64,000 nt of DNA, taken from the NCBI RefSeq assembly GCF_002420705.1, contig NZ_DIIM01000002.1, positions 344,020 to 408,019 of the forward strand. Direction: 5' to 3'. Shown in pieces: positions 17,973-26,475 of this stretch (its first letter is position 1; every line of letters begins with the position of its first letter). This stretch comes from Sphingobacterium sp. UBA5670 (lineage in GTDB: Bacteria; Bacteroidota; Bacteroidia; Sphingobacteriales; Sphingobacteriaceae). Made by a program: the position numbers and the translations under genes. Below the pieces are notes generated by a model. It did no database searches and had not been told where the DNA came from. It saw only the letters and a list, made by a program, of their open reading frames with translations.

Positions 17973-19622
17973 ATGAAAAAGACTAAAGTGGCTTTAAAAT
18001 TAATGCTTGTTTTCGCTTTTCTACAGGCTGAAGCGCAGCATTTAACCAAAAAGGTAGATGTTTTGGTTTATGGAGGAACTCCTGCGGCGATTACTGCCGC
18101 ATTGCAAGTGAAGCAGGCCGGTAAGTCTGTAATCATCTTATCGCCCGATGAGCATTTAGGAGGTTTAAGTTCGGGCGGACTTGGTTTTACTGATACCGGC
18201 AATAAAGCAGTTATTGGTGGCCTCGCCAAGAAATTCTACCAAGACGTATACAATCACTATTCGGAAGAATCGAGCTGGAACTGGCAGTCCCGGACGTCCT
18301 TTGGCAATCGGGGGCAGGGCACCGTCGCGATGGACAGTGCGCATGGGACGATGTGGATCTTTGAGCCTCATGTCGCCGAGCGTATTTTTGATGCCTGGGT
18401 GCGCGATCATCAGATTGATGTGGTCCGTGGAGCTTATTTAGATCGGCAGGAAAGTGCCATTCAAAAAGAATCCACATCCATCAAATCGATTAAGACCTTA
18501 GACGGAACAGTCTACGAAGCGAAGATATTTATTGATGCCACTTATGAAGGTGATCTGATGGCGCTGGCTAAGGTAAGTTATACGATCGGGCGGGAGGCCA
18601 ACCAGACTTATGGGGAGCAGTGGAACGGTGTACAGACGGGAGTCTTTCAGCACCGGCATCATTTTATTGCGCAGATTAGTCCCTATAAACGTGAAGGCGA
18701 TCCGGGAAGTGGCCTGGTATTCGGCGTTTCTGCAGAAGATCCCGGGCAATATGGCGCAGCAGACCAGAAGCTGCAGGCCTATTGCTTCCGCATGTGCCTG
18801 ACCAATGATGCGCGCAATCGGAAGGCCTTTGCTAAGCCTGTTGGCTACGATCCACAGCACTATATTCTTCTGCAACGATTATTCCGTGCCGGCTGGGACG
18901 AAGCCTTTCAAAAATTTGATCTGGTGCCCAATCATAAGACCGATGCCAACAACCATGGTCCGTTCAGCACAGATTTTATTGGGATGAATTATGGTTATCC
19001 CGAAGCGAGCTATGCCGAACGCAAATCCATTATCGAAGCCCATCGTCGGTATCAGCAGGGCTTATATTATTTTATGGCCAATGATCCTTCGGTTCCAACG
19101 GCAATCAGGACAAAGATGGCCGATTGGGGACTTGCAAAAGATGAATTTCAAGATAATGACAATTGGCCTTTTCAATTGTATATACGTGAAGCGAGGCGGA
19201 TGCTTGGACAATATGTGACGACCGAGCATGATATTTTAGGGAGGAACAAGGTAGAAAATCCGATTGGCATGGGCTCCTATACGTTGGATTCCCACAATGT
19301 ACAACGCTATGTGACCAAAGAAGGATATGTTCAAAATGAAGGTGATATCGGTGTTCACGTACCACGGCCTTATGCTATTTCCTATGGATCGATCATCCCA
19401 AAGAGCGATGAATGTACAAATTTGCTTGTCCCTGTCTGCGTATCCAGTTCACATATTGCCTTTGGTTCAATTCGTATGGAGCCCGTATTTATGGTGCTGG
19501 GTCAGAGTGCTGGTGCCGCTGCAGTATTGGCACTTGATCATGATCATGTTGTGCAGCATGTCGATTACGGGCTATTAAAAAAGGAGCTGTTGAAAGCAGG
19601 ACAAGTATTGGAACAAAAATAA
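17973..19622 (+). CDS. Secreted FAD-dependent oxidoreductase (PF12831-like), shorter paralogue
   Basis: The start is the ATG at 17973, 4 bases after the preceding stop, giving 549 residues with signal peptide 'LMLVFAFLQAEAQ'. It shares the whole FAD core with its neighbour: 'DVLVYGGTPAAITAALQVKQAGK', 'LGGLSSGGLGFTDTGNKAVIGGL', 'MWIFEPHVAERIF', 'DATYEGDLMALAKVSYTIGREA' and 'SSHIAFGSIRMEPVFMVLGQSAG'. It lacks the golvesin-like tail. The pair looks like a tandem duplication that has since diverged, and probably acts on related substrates in the periplasm. The chemistry is unproven. Confidence 0.82.
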   Translation: MKKTKVALKLMLVFAFLQAEAQHLTKKVDVLVYGGTPAAITAALQVKQAGKSVIILSPDEHLGGLSSGGLGFTDTGNKAVIGGLAKKFYQDVYNHYSEESSWNWQSRTSFGNRGQGTVAMDSAHGTMWIFEPHVAERIFDAWVRDHQIDVVRGAYLDRQESAIQKESTSIKSIKTLDGTVYEAKIFIDATYEGDLMALAKVSYTIGREANQTYGEQWNGVQTGVFQHRHHFIAQISPYKREGDPGSGLVFGVSAEDPGQYGAADQKLQAYCFRMCLTNDARNRKAFAKPVGYDPQHYILLQRLFRAGWDEAFQKFDLVPNHKTDANNHGPFSTDFIGMNYGYPEASYAERKSIIEAHRRYQQGLYYFMANDPSVPTAIRTKMADWGLAKDEFQDNDNWPFQLYIREARRMLGQYVTTEHDILGRNKVENPIGMGSYTLDSHNVQRYVTKEGYVQNEGDIGVHVPRPYAISYGSIIPKSDECTNLLVPVCVSSSHIAFGSIRMEPVFMVLGQSAGAAAVLALDHDHVVQHVDYGLLKKELLKAGQVLEQK

Positions 19623-19651
19623 TATATTGCGTTAGAATTATACTTAGATAT

Positions 19652-21493
19652 ATGATGGATTTGGCTAATATGAATGCCCTCACGCTGGTATTTGCGTCAA
19701 TTTTAATTTTTGCGCTCGCATACCGCTTTTACGGAATTTTCATGGCGCAGAAAGTGCTACGTCTCAACGATGCGGTAGCGACTCCAGCGGTCGAGTTTGC
19801 TGATGGCCATGATTACGTTAGGACGGACCGTAAGGTCTTGTTTGGGCATCATTTTGCCGCAATAGCCGCGGCAGGGCCATTGGTAGGTCCGGTTCTGGCT
19901 GCACAGTTTGGTTATCTTCCTGGGGCACTTTGGATTTTGATCGGCTGTGTCCTGGGCGGTGGAGTGCATGATATGGTTGTCCTGTTTGCTTCTGTACGGC
20001 ACAAAGGGCAGAGTCTTGCTACCATAGCGTCCAAGGAGATCGGCCCCGTTGTCGGGGGTATAGCCGGTATAGCCGTTCTGTTTATTCTGATCCTCACTTT
20101 GGCCGGTCTATCCCTGGCCTGCATCAGCGCCATGCACGAAGCCCCCTGGTCCTTATTTACCATTATTCTGACTATGCCAATTGCGATATTTATGGGACTC
20201 TTGATGCGGTATAAAACAGGGTCTGTTACATTGGCTAGTGTTTTGGGGGGAATTTTATTGATCGTTGGCATCATTGCGGGGCATCGTCTGATGGAGATTC
20301 CGATCGTTCATAACCTGTTCGATTGGGATGTGAAGACCATTTCAATCGCGATTGCTGTTTACGGATTTTTAGCTTCGGTCTTACCCATCTGGCTGCTTCT
20401 GGTACCACGCGATTACCTTTCCACTTATCTTAAGATCGGTACGATCCTGATGCTGGCCGTAGGCATTGTGTTTGTGCATCCGATCATACAGATGCCAGCG
20501 TTGACCGAATTTATCCACGGCGGCGGACCTGTAATTGGTGGACCTGTACTGCCATTTATCTTTATCGTGATCGCTTGCGGTGCAATTTCGGGTTTTCATG
20601 CTATTATTGCCACTGGAACTACGCCTAAGATGCTGGGAACCGAAAGGGAGATTCTTTTTGTGGGCTATGGTGCAATGCTGGTGGAGGGATTTGTTGCCTT
20701 AATGGCATTGATCGCTGCCTGTACCTTACTGCCGGGCGACTATTTTGCGATCAACACACCAGTCAGTGACTACGCACATTTTTTGGCACAACATCCCGAA
20801 TTAAAAGCGGTAGATCTGCAGCATTTTTCAGATCGGATAGGAGTAGACCTTCACGGCCGTACGGGGGGCGCCGTCTCATTGGCCGTCGGGATGGCCCATA
20901 TTTTTGATAAGGTTCCTTTTATGGACAATGTGATGGCTTATTGGTATAATTTTGCTATCATGTTTGAAGCCGTGTTTATTCTCACAGCTATCGATGCCGG
21001 TACGCGGGTCGGACGGTTCTTTTTGCAGGAAATGCTGGGTAATGTCTTTCCGGCATTCAAAGATAAGGATTGGAAACCGGGCGTTTGGTTATGCAGTGCT
21101 ATTTTTACTTTTTCATGGGGCTATCTTGTTTTTACGGGAAATGTAAGCAGTATCTGGCCGCTATTTGGAATCAGCAACCAGCTGTTGGCTGCCTGTGGGC
21201 TTATTGTCTGTACGACAATGCTTATTCGGATGAATCGGGGGAAATATGCCTTAATTACGGCAATTCCGGGTGTATTTATGGCTGGGATTACCTTTTGGGC
21301 TGGCTATCTACAGGTCACGGATATTTATTTGCCCAAGGGACAGCTGCTATTGGCTTCATTGGCGATATTGGCTATGCTTTTGATGCTGCTTGTGTTTATA
21401 GGTACGTTCCGTAAATGGTATCAGTTATTTAAAACTGAGGCTAAATTTATCGACCAAAATGGAGAATCTGTCAAGGAATTGGTTGACCGTTAA
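19652..21493 (+). CDS. cstA: CstA family carbon starvation transporter
   Basis: This 613-residue polytopic membrane protein has the CstA family blocks: 'DGHDYVRTDRKVLFGHHFAAIAAAGPLVGPVLAAQFGYLPG' (residues about 50-95, split here across two recognisable motifs) and 'GGGVHDMVVLFASVRHKGQSL'. Further blocks are 'GFHAIIATGTTPKM' and 'FEAVFILTAIDAGTRVGRFFLQEM'. CstA/YjiY proteins import peptides or pyruvate. It is the last gene of the first part of the glycan locus, 29 bases after the FAD oxidoreductase, and is followed by a large AT-rich palindrome. Its presence in a SusCD operon suggests uptake of a small product of the locus, which is inference. Confidence 0.92.
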   Translation: MMDLANMNALTLVFASILIFALAYRFYGIFMAQKVLRLNDAVATPAVEFADGHDYVRTDRKVLFGHHFAAIAAAGPLVGPVLAAQFGYLPGALWILIGCVLGGGVHDMVVLFASVRHKGQSLATIASKEIGPVVGGIAGIAVLFILILTLAGLSLACISAMHEAPWSLFTIILTMPIAIFMGLLMRYKTGSVTLASVLGGILLIVGIIAGHRLMEIPIVHNLFDWDVKTISIAIAVYGFLASVLPIWLLLVPRDYLSTYLKIGTILMLAVGIVFVHPIIQMPALTEFIHGGGPVIGGPVLPFIFIVIACGAISGFHAIIATGTTPKMLGTEREILFVGYGAMLVEGFVALMALIAACTLLPGDYFAINTPVSDYAHFLAQHPELKAVDLQHFSDRIGVDLHGRTGGAVSLAVGMAHIFDKVPFMDNVMAYWYNFAIMFEAVFILTAIDAGTRVGRFFLQEMLGNVFPAFKDKDWKPGVWLCSAIFTFSWGYLVFTGNVSSIWPLFGISNQLLAACGLIVCTTMLIRMNRGKYALITAIPGVFMAGITFWAGYLQVTDIYLPKGQLLLASLAILAMLLMLLVFIGTFRKWYQLFKTEAKFIDQNGESVKELVDR

Positions 21494-21544
21494 GGGGAAG
21501 TTTCAAATCACACTCAAAATTATAATTAAGCTTTTTTAATTTCT

Positions 21545-21579
21545 TATTTATTACTTTTTAAATTAAAAAGTAATAAATA
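21545..21579. terminator. 17-bp-arm AT-rich palindrome after cstA, possible bidirectional terminator
   Basis: Arms 21545-21561 and 21563-21579 are perfect reverse complements around one central base. A weaker stem (AGGT...ACCT) followed by seven T's lies about 20 bases downstream. The position after the stop suggests termination; the near absence of G+C is unusual for an intrinsic terminator. Confidence 0.45.
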
Positions 21580-21699
21580 GGTTATTTAAATACCTTTTTT
21601 TGCGGATTTTTATTACTCTTAAATTATATTGTAAGTTTTTTAATAGGAAATTTGTTCCTAATTAAGTGCTATGTTGGGTGCTAAATGAACCGTGATTTT

Positions 21700-21713
21700 C
21701 GATAACGTTACCG
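21700..21713. promoter_or_regulatory. LacI-type operator candidate upstream of susC2
   Basis: The sequence CGATAACGTTACCG is a 14-base palindrome with one mismatched pair and a central CG, the usual form of LacI-family operators. It lies about 105 bases upstream of the second SusC gene, whose operon runs toward a LacI-family gene at 33254-34270. Confidence 0.45.
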
Positions 21714-21716
21714 CTA

Positions 21717-21732
21717 CTTTATCCGGTTAAAG
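21717..21732. promoter_or_regulatory. Second palindrome adjacent to the LacI-type site
   Basis: CTTTATCCGGTTAAAG is a 16-base palindrome with one mismatched pair, three bases after the preceding site. It could be a second operator for another regulator or part of the same control element. Confidence 0.3.
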
Positions 21733-21817
21733 TGTTGGATTTTTAGGCTTTTAGATCTTTCTTTGGGTTATAACGCAATTGAATAAACTAAAAATCTTAA
21801 CCCTAAATGGATAAATT

Positions 21818-24800
21818 ATGATAGTTCATATCCACAGTAATCCAACATTTTCAGTAGGCACGATGCTGAGCTGTCTCTTCCTTTGGACAGGTCTCGCTTC
21901 GGCACAGACTACAACAATACAGGGACGTGTCACCAATGCGACCGATCATACCGCATTGGAAGGTGTAACGATCACTAATCTGAGTATGACTGCTGCAGCA
22001 CGGACAGACAAACAGGGAAATTTTAATATCAGAGCGAATGCAGGGGATAGGCTCAAAGTTTCGCTGCTGGGTTTTAAGACAGTCGAAGTTGCTGTTCCCT
22101 CCACGGGTAATCTCCAGATAGCACTTAACGAAGAAAGTCGACAGATTGATGAAGTGGTGGTTACCGCGTTGGGTATCAAACGTCAGACCAGGGGGCTGAC
22201 CTATGCGACACAACAACTTGATGGAAGTGCAGTCAACGATGCCCGCGACAACAGTGGCAACGTGCTGAGTAGTCTGACGGGTAAAGTCGCGGGTGCTGTG
22301 GTGACTACGGCGGCTACAGGGCCCGGTGCCTCCGCCAAAGTAGTTTTGCGGGGCAACAAGTCCATTTCCGGTAATAACAATGCGCTAATCGTGGTAGATG
22401 GTGTACCTTATGATAATTCCAGTGCACAACAAGCTAGCGGAACAACCTACAATTATGGGACGAGCGATGGCGCTGCAAATATCAACCCGGACGATATAGA
22501 ATCCATCAATGTGCTCAAAGGTCCTTCTGCTGCTGCACTATACGGTAGCAGGGCCGCCAATGGTGCCATATTGATTACAACTAAACAAGGTAAGGCTGGT
22601 CGGTATAATATTGATTACAATGGTAGTGCATCCTTGGATCAGGTCAACATGCTCAGTAAATTCCAGAATACCTACGGGCGGGGAAATGGAGGTGTCAGTG
22701 GTACAAATGTCGGGGAAAGCTGGGGACCACAAGGGCAAACCTATAAAAATAATGTCCGCGATTTCTTTGAAAATGCGACTTCCTTCAACAATAGCATTAG
22801 CACTTACGGAGGGACGGAAAAAGTGCAGGGTTATGTTTCTTATACAAACAATAAAATTGGAGGCATTATTCCTGGTAACGACTTGAAACGTAATAGCTTG
22901 AATCTTCGCGTCAATACGGAACTGATCCCAAAACTAAAAACAGATGTAAAACTCAATTACGTTAACCAGCAGATTGACAATCGTCCGCGTTTGGGTGATA
23001 TGGGAATCCCGGTGGAAGTGTATGTGATGCCACGGGATATGGATAAGGCTGAACTTAAAGACTTTGAGGCTATTGATCCGGTTACCGGTGAGCCGCAACG
23101 GAAGTACTGGTCCGGTTCTGCTGTATACGACAATCCTTATTGGAGTACCAACCGCACCTCGGTCAATGAAGTACGCGATCGCATTACCGCATTGGGTTCG
23201 GCAACCTATCAGTTGACGGATTGGCTAAATGTAATGGGAAGGTTCAGTTATGATAAATACATTGATAAGACAACCGGATCATTCTACGCAGGTACTGTTT
23301 CTCTTGGCGATGTCCGTCCCGGAGGTAAATATTATGAAACACATGCGCGCTATCAGGAACGCAACTTTGATTTGTTGTTCAATGGAAATAATACACTTAA
23401 CGAGGCGGTCAAAATCAGCTATAATGTGGGTGCAAGTTCCTTAAATCGGGAGTACAGTAGTTTTCAGAATATGGCTAATGGCCTGTCCGTACCAAATGAG
23501 TTTAGTCTAACGATGGCTACAACCCCAGAATTTCTATTGATCAATGGTTACCAACGACGTCTAAATTCGGTTTATGGAAGTGCACAGCTGGCCTTTTTTA
23601 ATCATACCTTTCTCGATATGACAGCACGCAACGACTGGACGTCAACCTTAAAATCTCCACACAGTTATTTCTATCCCTCAGTCGGCGTATCCACTATTTT
23701 CAATGAATGGCTCAAGTTGCCAGCCTGGATCAGTTATGGCAAGCTAAGAGCTTCCTATACGCAGGTAGGTAACGATGCGAATCCCTATCTGCTTCAACAA
23801 TTGTATTCTTTTGGGCTAGGTGCTGGAAAAGGATTTATCTCCCGTTCACCAATAAAGGCAATCCCAGAATTGAAACCTGAGCTGACCAAATCCTATGAAG
23901 CGGGGCTGGATATGAAATTCTTTGCCAACAGATTGGGGTTTGACCTGACGATGTACAAAAGTAATACAGTCAATCAGCTTTTGTTTCTTGGATTGCCAAT
24001 GGCAAGCGGCTTTAGCAGGCAATACATCAATGCCGGAAATATAGCAAATAAGGGAATTGAAGTCCAATTAACTGCGACGCCTATAAAAAATGAAAAGCTA
24101 GAGTGGCAGACCACTTTCAATTTTGCAGCCAATACCAATAAAGTAATTGAACTGCACGAGCGGACAAAACGAGCAACGATTACCGAAAGTACCAAATATG
24201 CTTCTGTTGTCGTCAATGAAGGGGAGAAATACGGGGATCTTTACGGTTATAAATGGAAAAGGGATGCGGCGACAGGGAAATATGTGGTTGACGACAGCGG
24301 CTTGCCGGTGGTCGAAGCGAATCAAAAATTGGGCAATTTTAACCCCAAGGCCTTATTGGGCTGGTCTAATTCGGTCCGCTATAAGAATTTTACGGTCAAT
24401 GCCTTAATTGATACACGTATTGGTGGTGAGATCGTATCGGGTACCTCAGCCTATCTAGCGGCTTTTGGAGTGGCTGATTATACCACCGATTACCGGGAAG
24501 GAGGTCTGCTGCTCGATGCCGTGGACGTGAGTGGCGCATCGAATACCAAGGCTATCACATCTCAGCAGCTTTGGACCCGAGTATCGCAGAACGGACGCGA
24601 TGCCTGGGGAGAATTCTTTACCTATGATATGACCAATGTCCGCTTACGAGAACTATCTGTCAGTTATAAATTTAACCTCAAAAATACCGCCGCAATCAAA
24701 AGTGCACAGCTGATGCTGACGGGCCGCAACCTATTTTTCTTTTATCGTGGAAAATCCAAATTGGATATTCCGGGAATAGGCAAAACAGACAACCCCATAG

Positions 24801-24901
24801 ATCCTGAAGCAGCATTGGGAGCGGGTAATTTTCAGGGAATTGAAGTGGGCTTGCCGCCGACTGTCCGTTCCTTTGGACTGAATGTTAAGTTAACTTTTTA
24901 A
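21818..24901 (+). CDS. SusC/RagA family TonB-dependent outer-membrane transporter (SusC2)
   Basis: This 1027-residue protein has a signal peptide ending 'TGLASA', a carboxypeptidase-D-regulatory-like domain (about 33-105), the hinge 'QIDEVVVTALGIKRQTRG', and a plug with 'VVLRGNKSISGNNNALIVVDG' and 'GPSAAALYGSRAANGAILITTK'. The rest is a TonB-dependent barrel. Like SusC1 it has no STN domain. It opens the second operon of the glycan locus; the matching SusD-like gene follows 11 bases later. The 'ALGIKR' hinge variant puts it in a different SusC subgroup from SusC1, so the two systems probably handle different ligands. Confidence 0.95.
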   Translation: MIVHIHSNPTFSVGTMLSCLFLWTGLASAQTTTIQGRVTNATDHTALEGVTITNLSMTAAARTDKQGNFNIRANAGDRLKVSLLGFKTVEVAVPSTGNLQIALNEESRQIDEVVVTALGIKRQTRGLTYATQQLDGSAVNDARDNSGNVLSSLTGKVAGAVVTTAATGPGASAKVVLRGNKSISGNNNALIVVDGVPYDNSSAQQASGTTYNYGTSDGAANINPDDIESINVLKGPSAAALYGSRAANGAILITTKQGKAGRYNIDYNGSASLDQVNMLSKFQNTYGRGNGGVSGTNVGESWGPQGQTYKNNVRDFFENATSFNNSISTYGGTEKVQGYVSYTNNKIGGIIPGNDLKRNSLNLRVNTELIPKLKTDVKLNYVNQQIDNRPRLGDMGIPVEVYVMPRDMDKAELKDFEAIDPVTGEPQRKYWSGSAVYDNPYWSTNRTSVNEVRDRITALGSATYQLTDWLNVMGRFSYDKYIDKTTGSFYAGTVSLGDVRPGGKYYETHARYQERNFDLLFNGNNTLNEAVKISYNVGASSLNREYSSFQNMANGLSVPNEFSLTMATTPEFLLINGYQRRLNSVYGSAQLAFFNHTFLDMTARNDWTSTLKSPHSYFYPSVGVSTIFNEWLKLPAWISYGKLRASYTQVGNDANPYLLQQLYSFGLGAGKGFISRSPIKAIPELKPELTKSYEAGLDMKFFANRLGFDLTMYKSNTVNQLLFLGLPMASGFSRQYINAGNIANKGIEVQLTATPIKNEKLEWQTTFNFAANTNKVIELHERTKRATITESTKYASVVVNEGEKYGDLYGYKWKRDAATGKYVVDDSGLPVVEANQKLGNFNPKALLGWSNSVRYKNFTVNALIDTRIGGEIVSGTSAYLAAFGVADYTTDYREGGLLLDAVDVSGASNTKAITSQQLWTRVSQNGRDAWGEFFTYDMTNVRLRELSVSYKFNLKNTAAIKSAQLMLTGRNLFFFYRGKSKLDIPGIGKTDNPIDPEAALGAGNFQGIEVGLPPTVRSFGLNVKLTF

Positions 24902-24912
24902 ATCCTTGAACA

Positions 24913-26460
24913 ATGAAAAAAAGCACCCTCTTTACTTCGCTATTCGCACTAAGCTTGTTGTCCTGTACCAAGGACTTTCAGGACATCAATACCGATCCCA
25001 ACAATATCACGGTGATCACACAGCGTGAATTGCCCTTTATGTTTGCCAAGGCACAGTCTTCGGCGGCAATGAATAGATCTTTTTATCAAACAGTGCAAAA
25101 TCTGGGGCCGGATCTATATGCCCAATATTTTGCACTCACTACGAATTCGTTTAGTACGGACCGTTATCTCCTTACGCCTGATTGGCAGCGCCGGTTTTGG
25201 ACAGTTATTTATGTCGATACCGCACCACAGCTCAAAAGCATTCTCGAAAATACAGAACCCAAATCAGGTGAGGCCGCATTGGCCAATATCATGTGGGTAT
25301 ATGCCTTTCATCGGCTAACAGACCAATTTGGGCCGATACCTTATTTCGGTGCTGCCGAGGCCAACGACGTTATTCCTTATGACTCCATGGATAAGATCTA
25401 TGCAGATTTCTTTGAAAAATTGACTACAGCGGTAGCCAATCTGAAGGCCTTGCCAGCCGGAACGAAAATCTTTCAGGGATACGACCTGATCTTCGATGGA
25501 AATACCGAAAACTGGATCCGCTTTGCTAATTCGCTCCGTTTGCGGTTGGCCTTGCGTATCGCCAAGGTGGATGCCAATCAAGCAAAAGTCGAAGCAGAAG
25601 CAGCTGTTGCTGCCGGTCTGATGTCTAGCAATACCCATAATGCCAGTATGCTCAAATCCCTTTCTGGAAATGATACCAATGGATTGGCGCAGGTTGCGGT
25701 ATGGAACGAGTTTTCAATGAGTTCTACGATTGCTTCATATCTAAAAGGCTATGCCGATCCACGTTTAGGTATTTATTTTCAACCCAGTTATATTGGAAAG
25801 ACATTCAATAGTGTGCGAAATGGGGCTACGGCCACGGATTTAGGGAACGTACGTAATCAGTCAGGCTCCAATTCCAATGTGGGCACCTATTGGGTACGTT
25901 ACAATGGCGTGGCTATTGAAGGAAATTTTACCCAGAATTTCCATGTGATGTGTGCTGCAGAATCTTTTTTCTTAAGGGCCGAAGGGGCGTTGAATGGCTG
26001 GAATATGGGCGGTGAGGCCAAGCAACTGTACGAGGAAGGCATCAAAACAAGTATGGAACAATGGGGCATTACAGATGCTACCCAGATCAGTAATTACATC
26101 GCATCAGACCATGTGCCTATCGCTCCCGGTGATTATCATAATTCGCCAGCTGTAGCCAGTATCCCGGTCAGATGGGCGACAAGCGTGGCCGAACAACGTG
26201 AACAGATCGGCGTACAGAAGTGGTTGGCGATCTATCCCAACGGTATGGAGGCTTGGGCAGAATATAGACGTACAGGATTCCCAAAAATGTATGCATTGAT
26301 CCAGTCCGACAACCCAGACCTGCCTATTGGGACATTTATTAAAAGATTGCCTTATCCACTGACCGAGGCGACAGACAATCTCGTTGAACTGAGCAAAGGA
26401 CGTGCACTGCTTGGCGGTACAGACAATGCGGCAACCAAACTCTGGTGGGATGTGGACTAA
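24913..26460 (+). CDS. SusD/RagB family nutrient-binding outer-membrane lipoprotein (SusD2)
   Basis: The product has a lipoprotein signal 'LFTSLFALSLLSCTKDFQDINTDPN', with acylated Cys near residue 18 and the 'INTDPN' motif typical of the SusD_2-type subgroup. It continues with 'YALRL'-like helices ('NSLRLRLALRIAKVD') and ends 'KLWWDVD', the standard ending of this subgroup. It partners SusC2 and would bind the imported ligand at the surface. It differs clearly from SusD1, which belongs to the RagB-type subgroup. Confidence 0.93.
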   Translation: MKKSTLFTSLFALSLLSCTKDFQDINTDPNNITVITQRELPFMFAKAQSSAAMNRSFYQTVQNLGPDLYAQYFALTTNSFSTDRYLLTPDWQRRFWTVIYVDTAPQLKSILENTEPKSGEAALANIMWVYAFHRLTDQFGPIPYFGAAEANDVIPYDSMDKIYADFFEKLTTAVANLKALPAGTKIFQGYDLIFDGNTENWIRFANSLRLRLALRIAKVDANQAKVEAEAAVAAGLMSSNTHNASMLKSLSGNDTNGLAQVAVWNEFSMSSTIASYLKGYADPRLGIYFQPSYIGKTFNSVRNGATATDLGNVRNQSGSNSNVGTYWVRYNGVAIEGNFTQNFHVMCAAESFFLRAEGALNGWNMGGEAKQLYEEGIKTSMEQWGITDATQISNYIASDHVPIAPGDYHNSPAVASIPVRWATSVAEQREQIGVQKWLAIYPNGMEAWAEYRRTGFPKMYALIQSDNPDLPIGTFIKRLPYPLTEATDNLVELSKGRALLGGTDNAATKLWWDVD

Positions 26461-26475
26461 ATTGGGTAAATTACA

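Larger units (their letters stand above)
21494..21817. other. Intergenic region between cstA and susC2
   Basis: This 324-base stretch carries no gene. It contains a long AT-only palindrome just after cstA and two near-perfect palindromes (21700-21732) in the expected promoter/operator zone of the second SusC/SusD operon. Confidence 0.7.
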
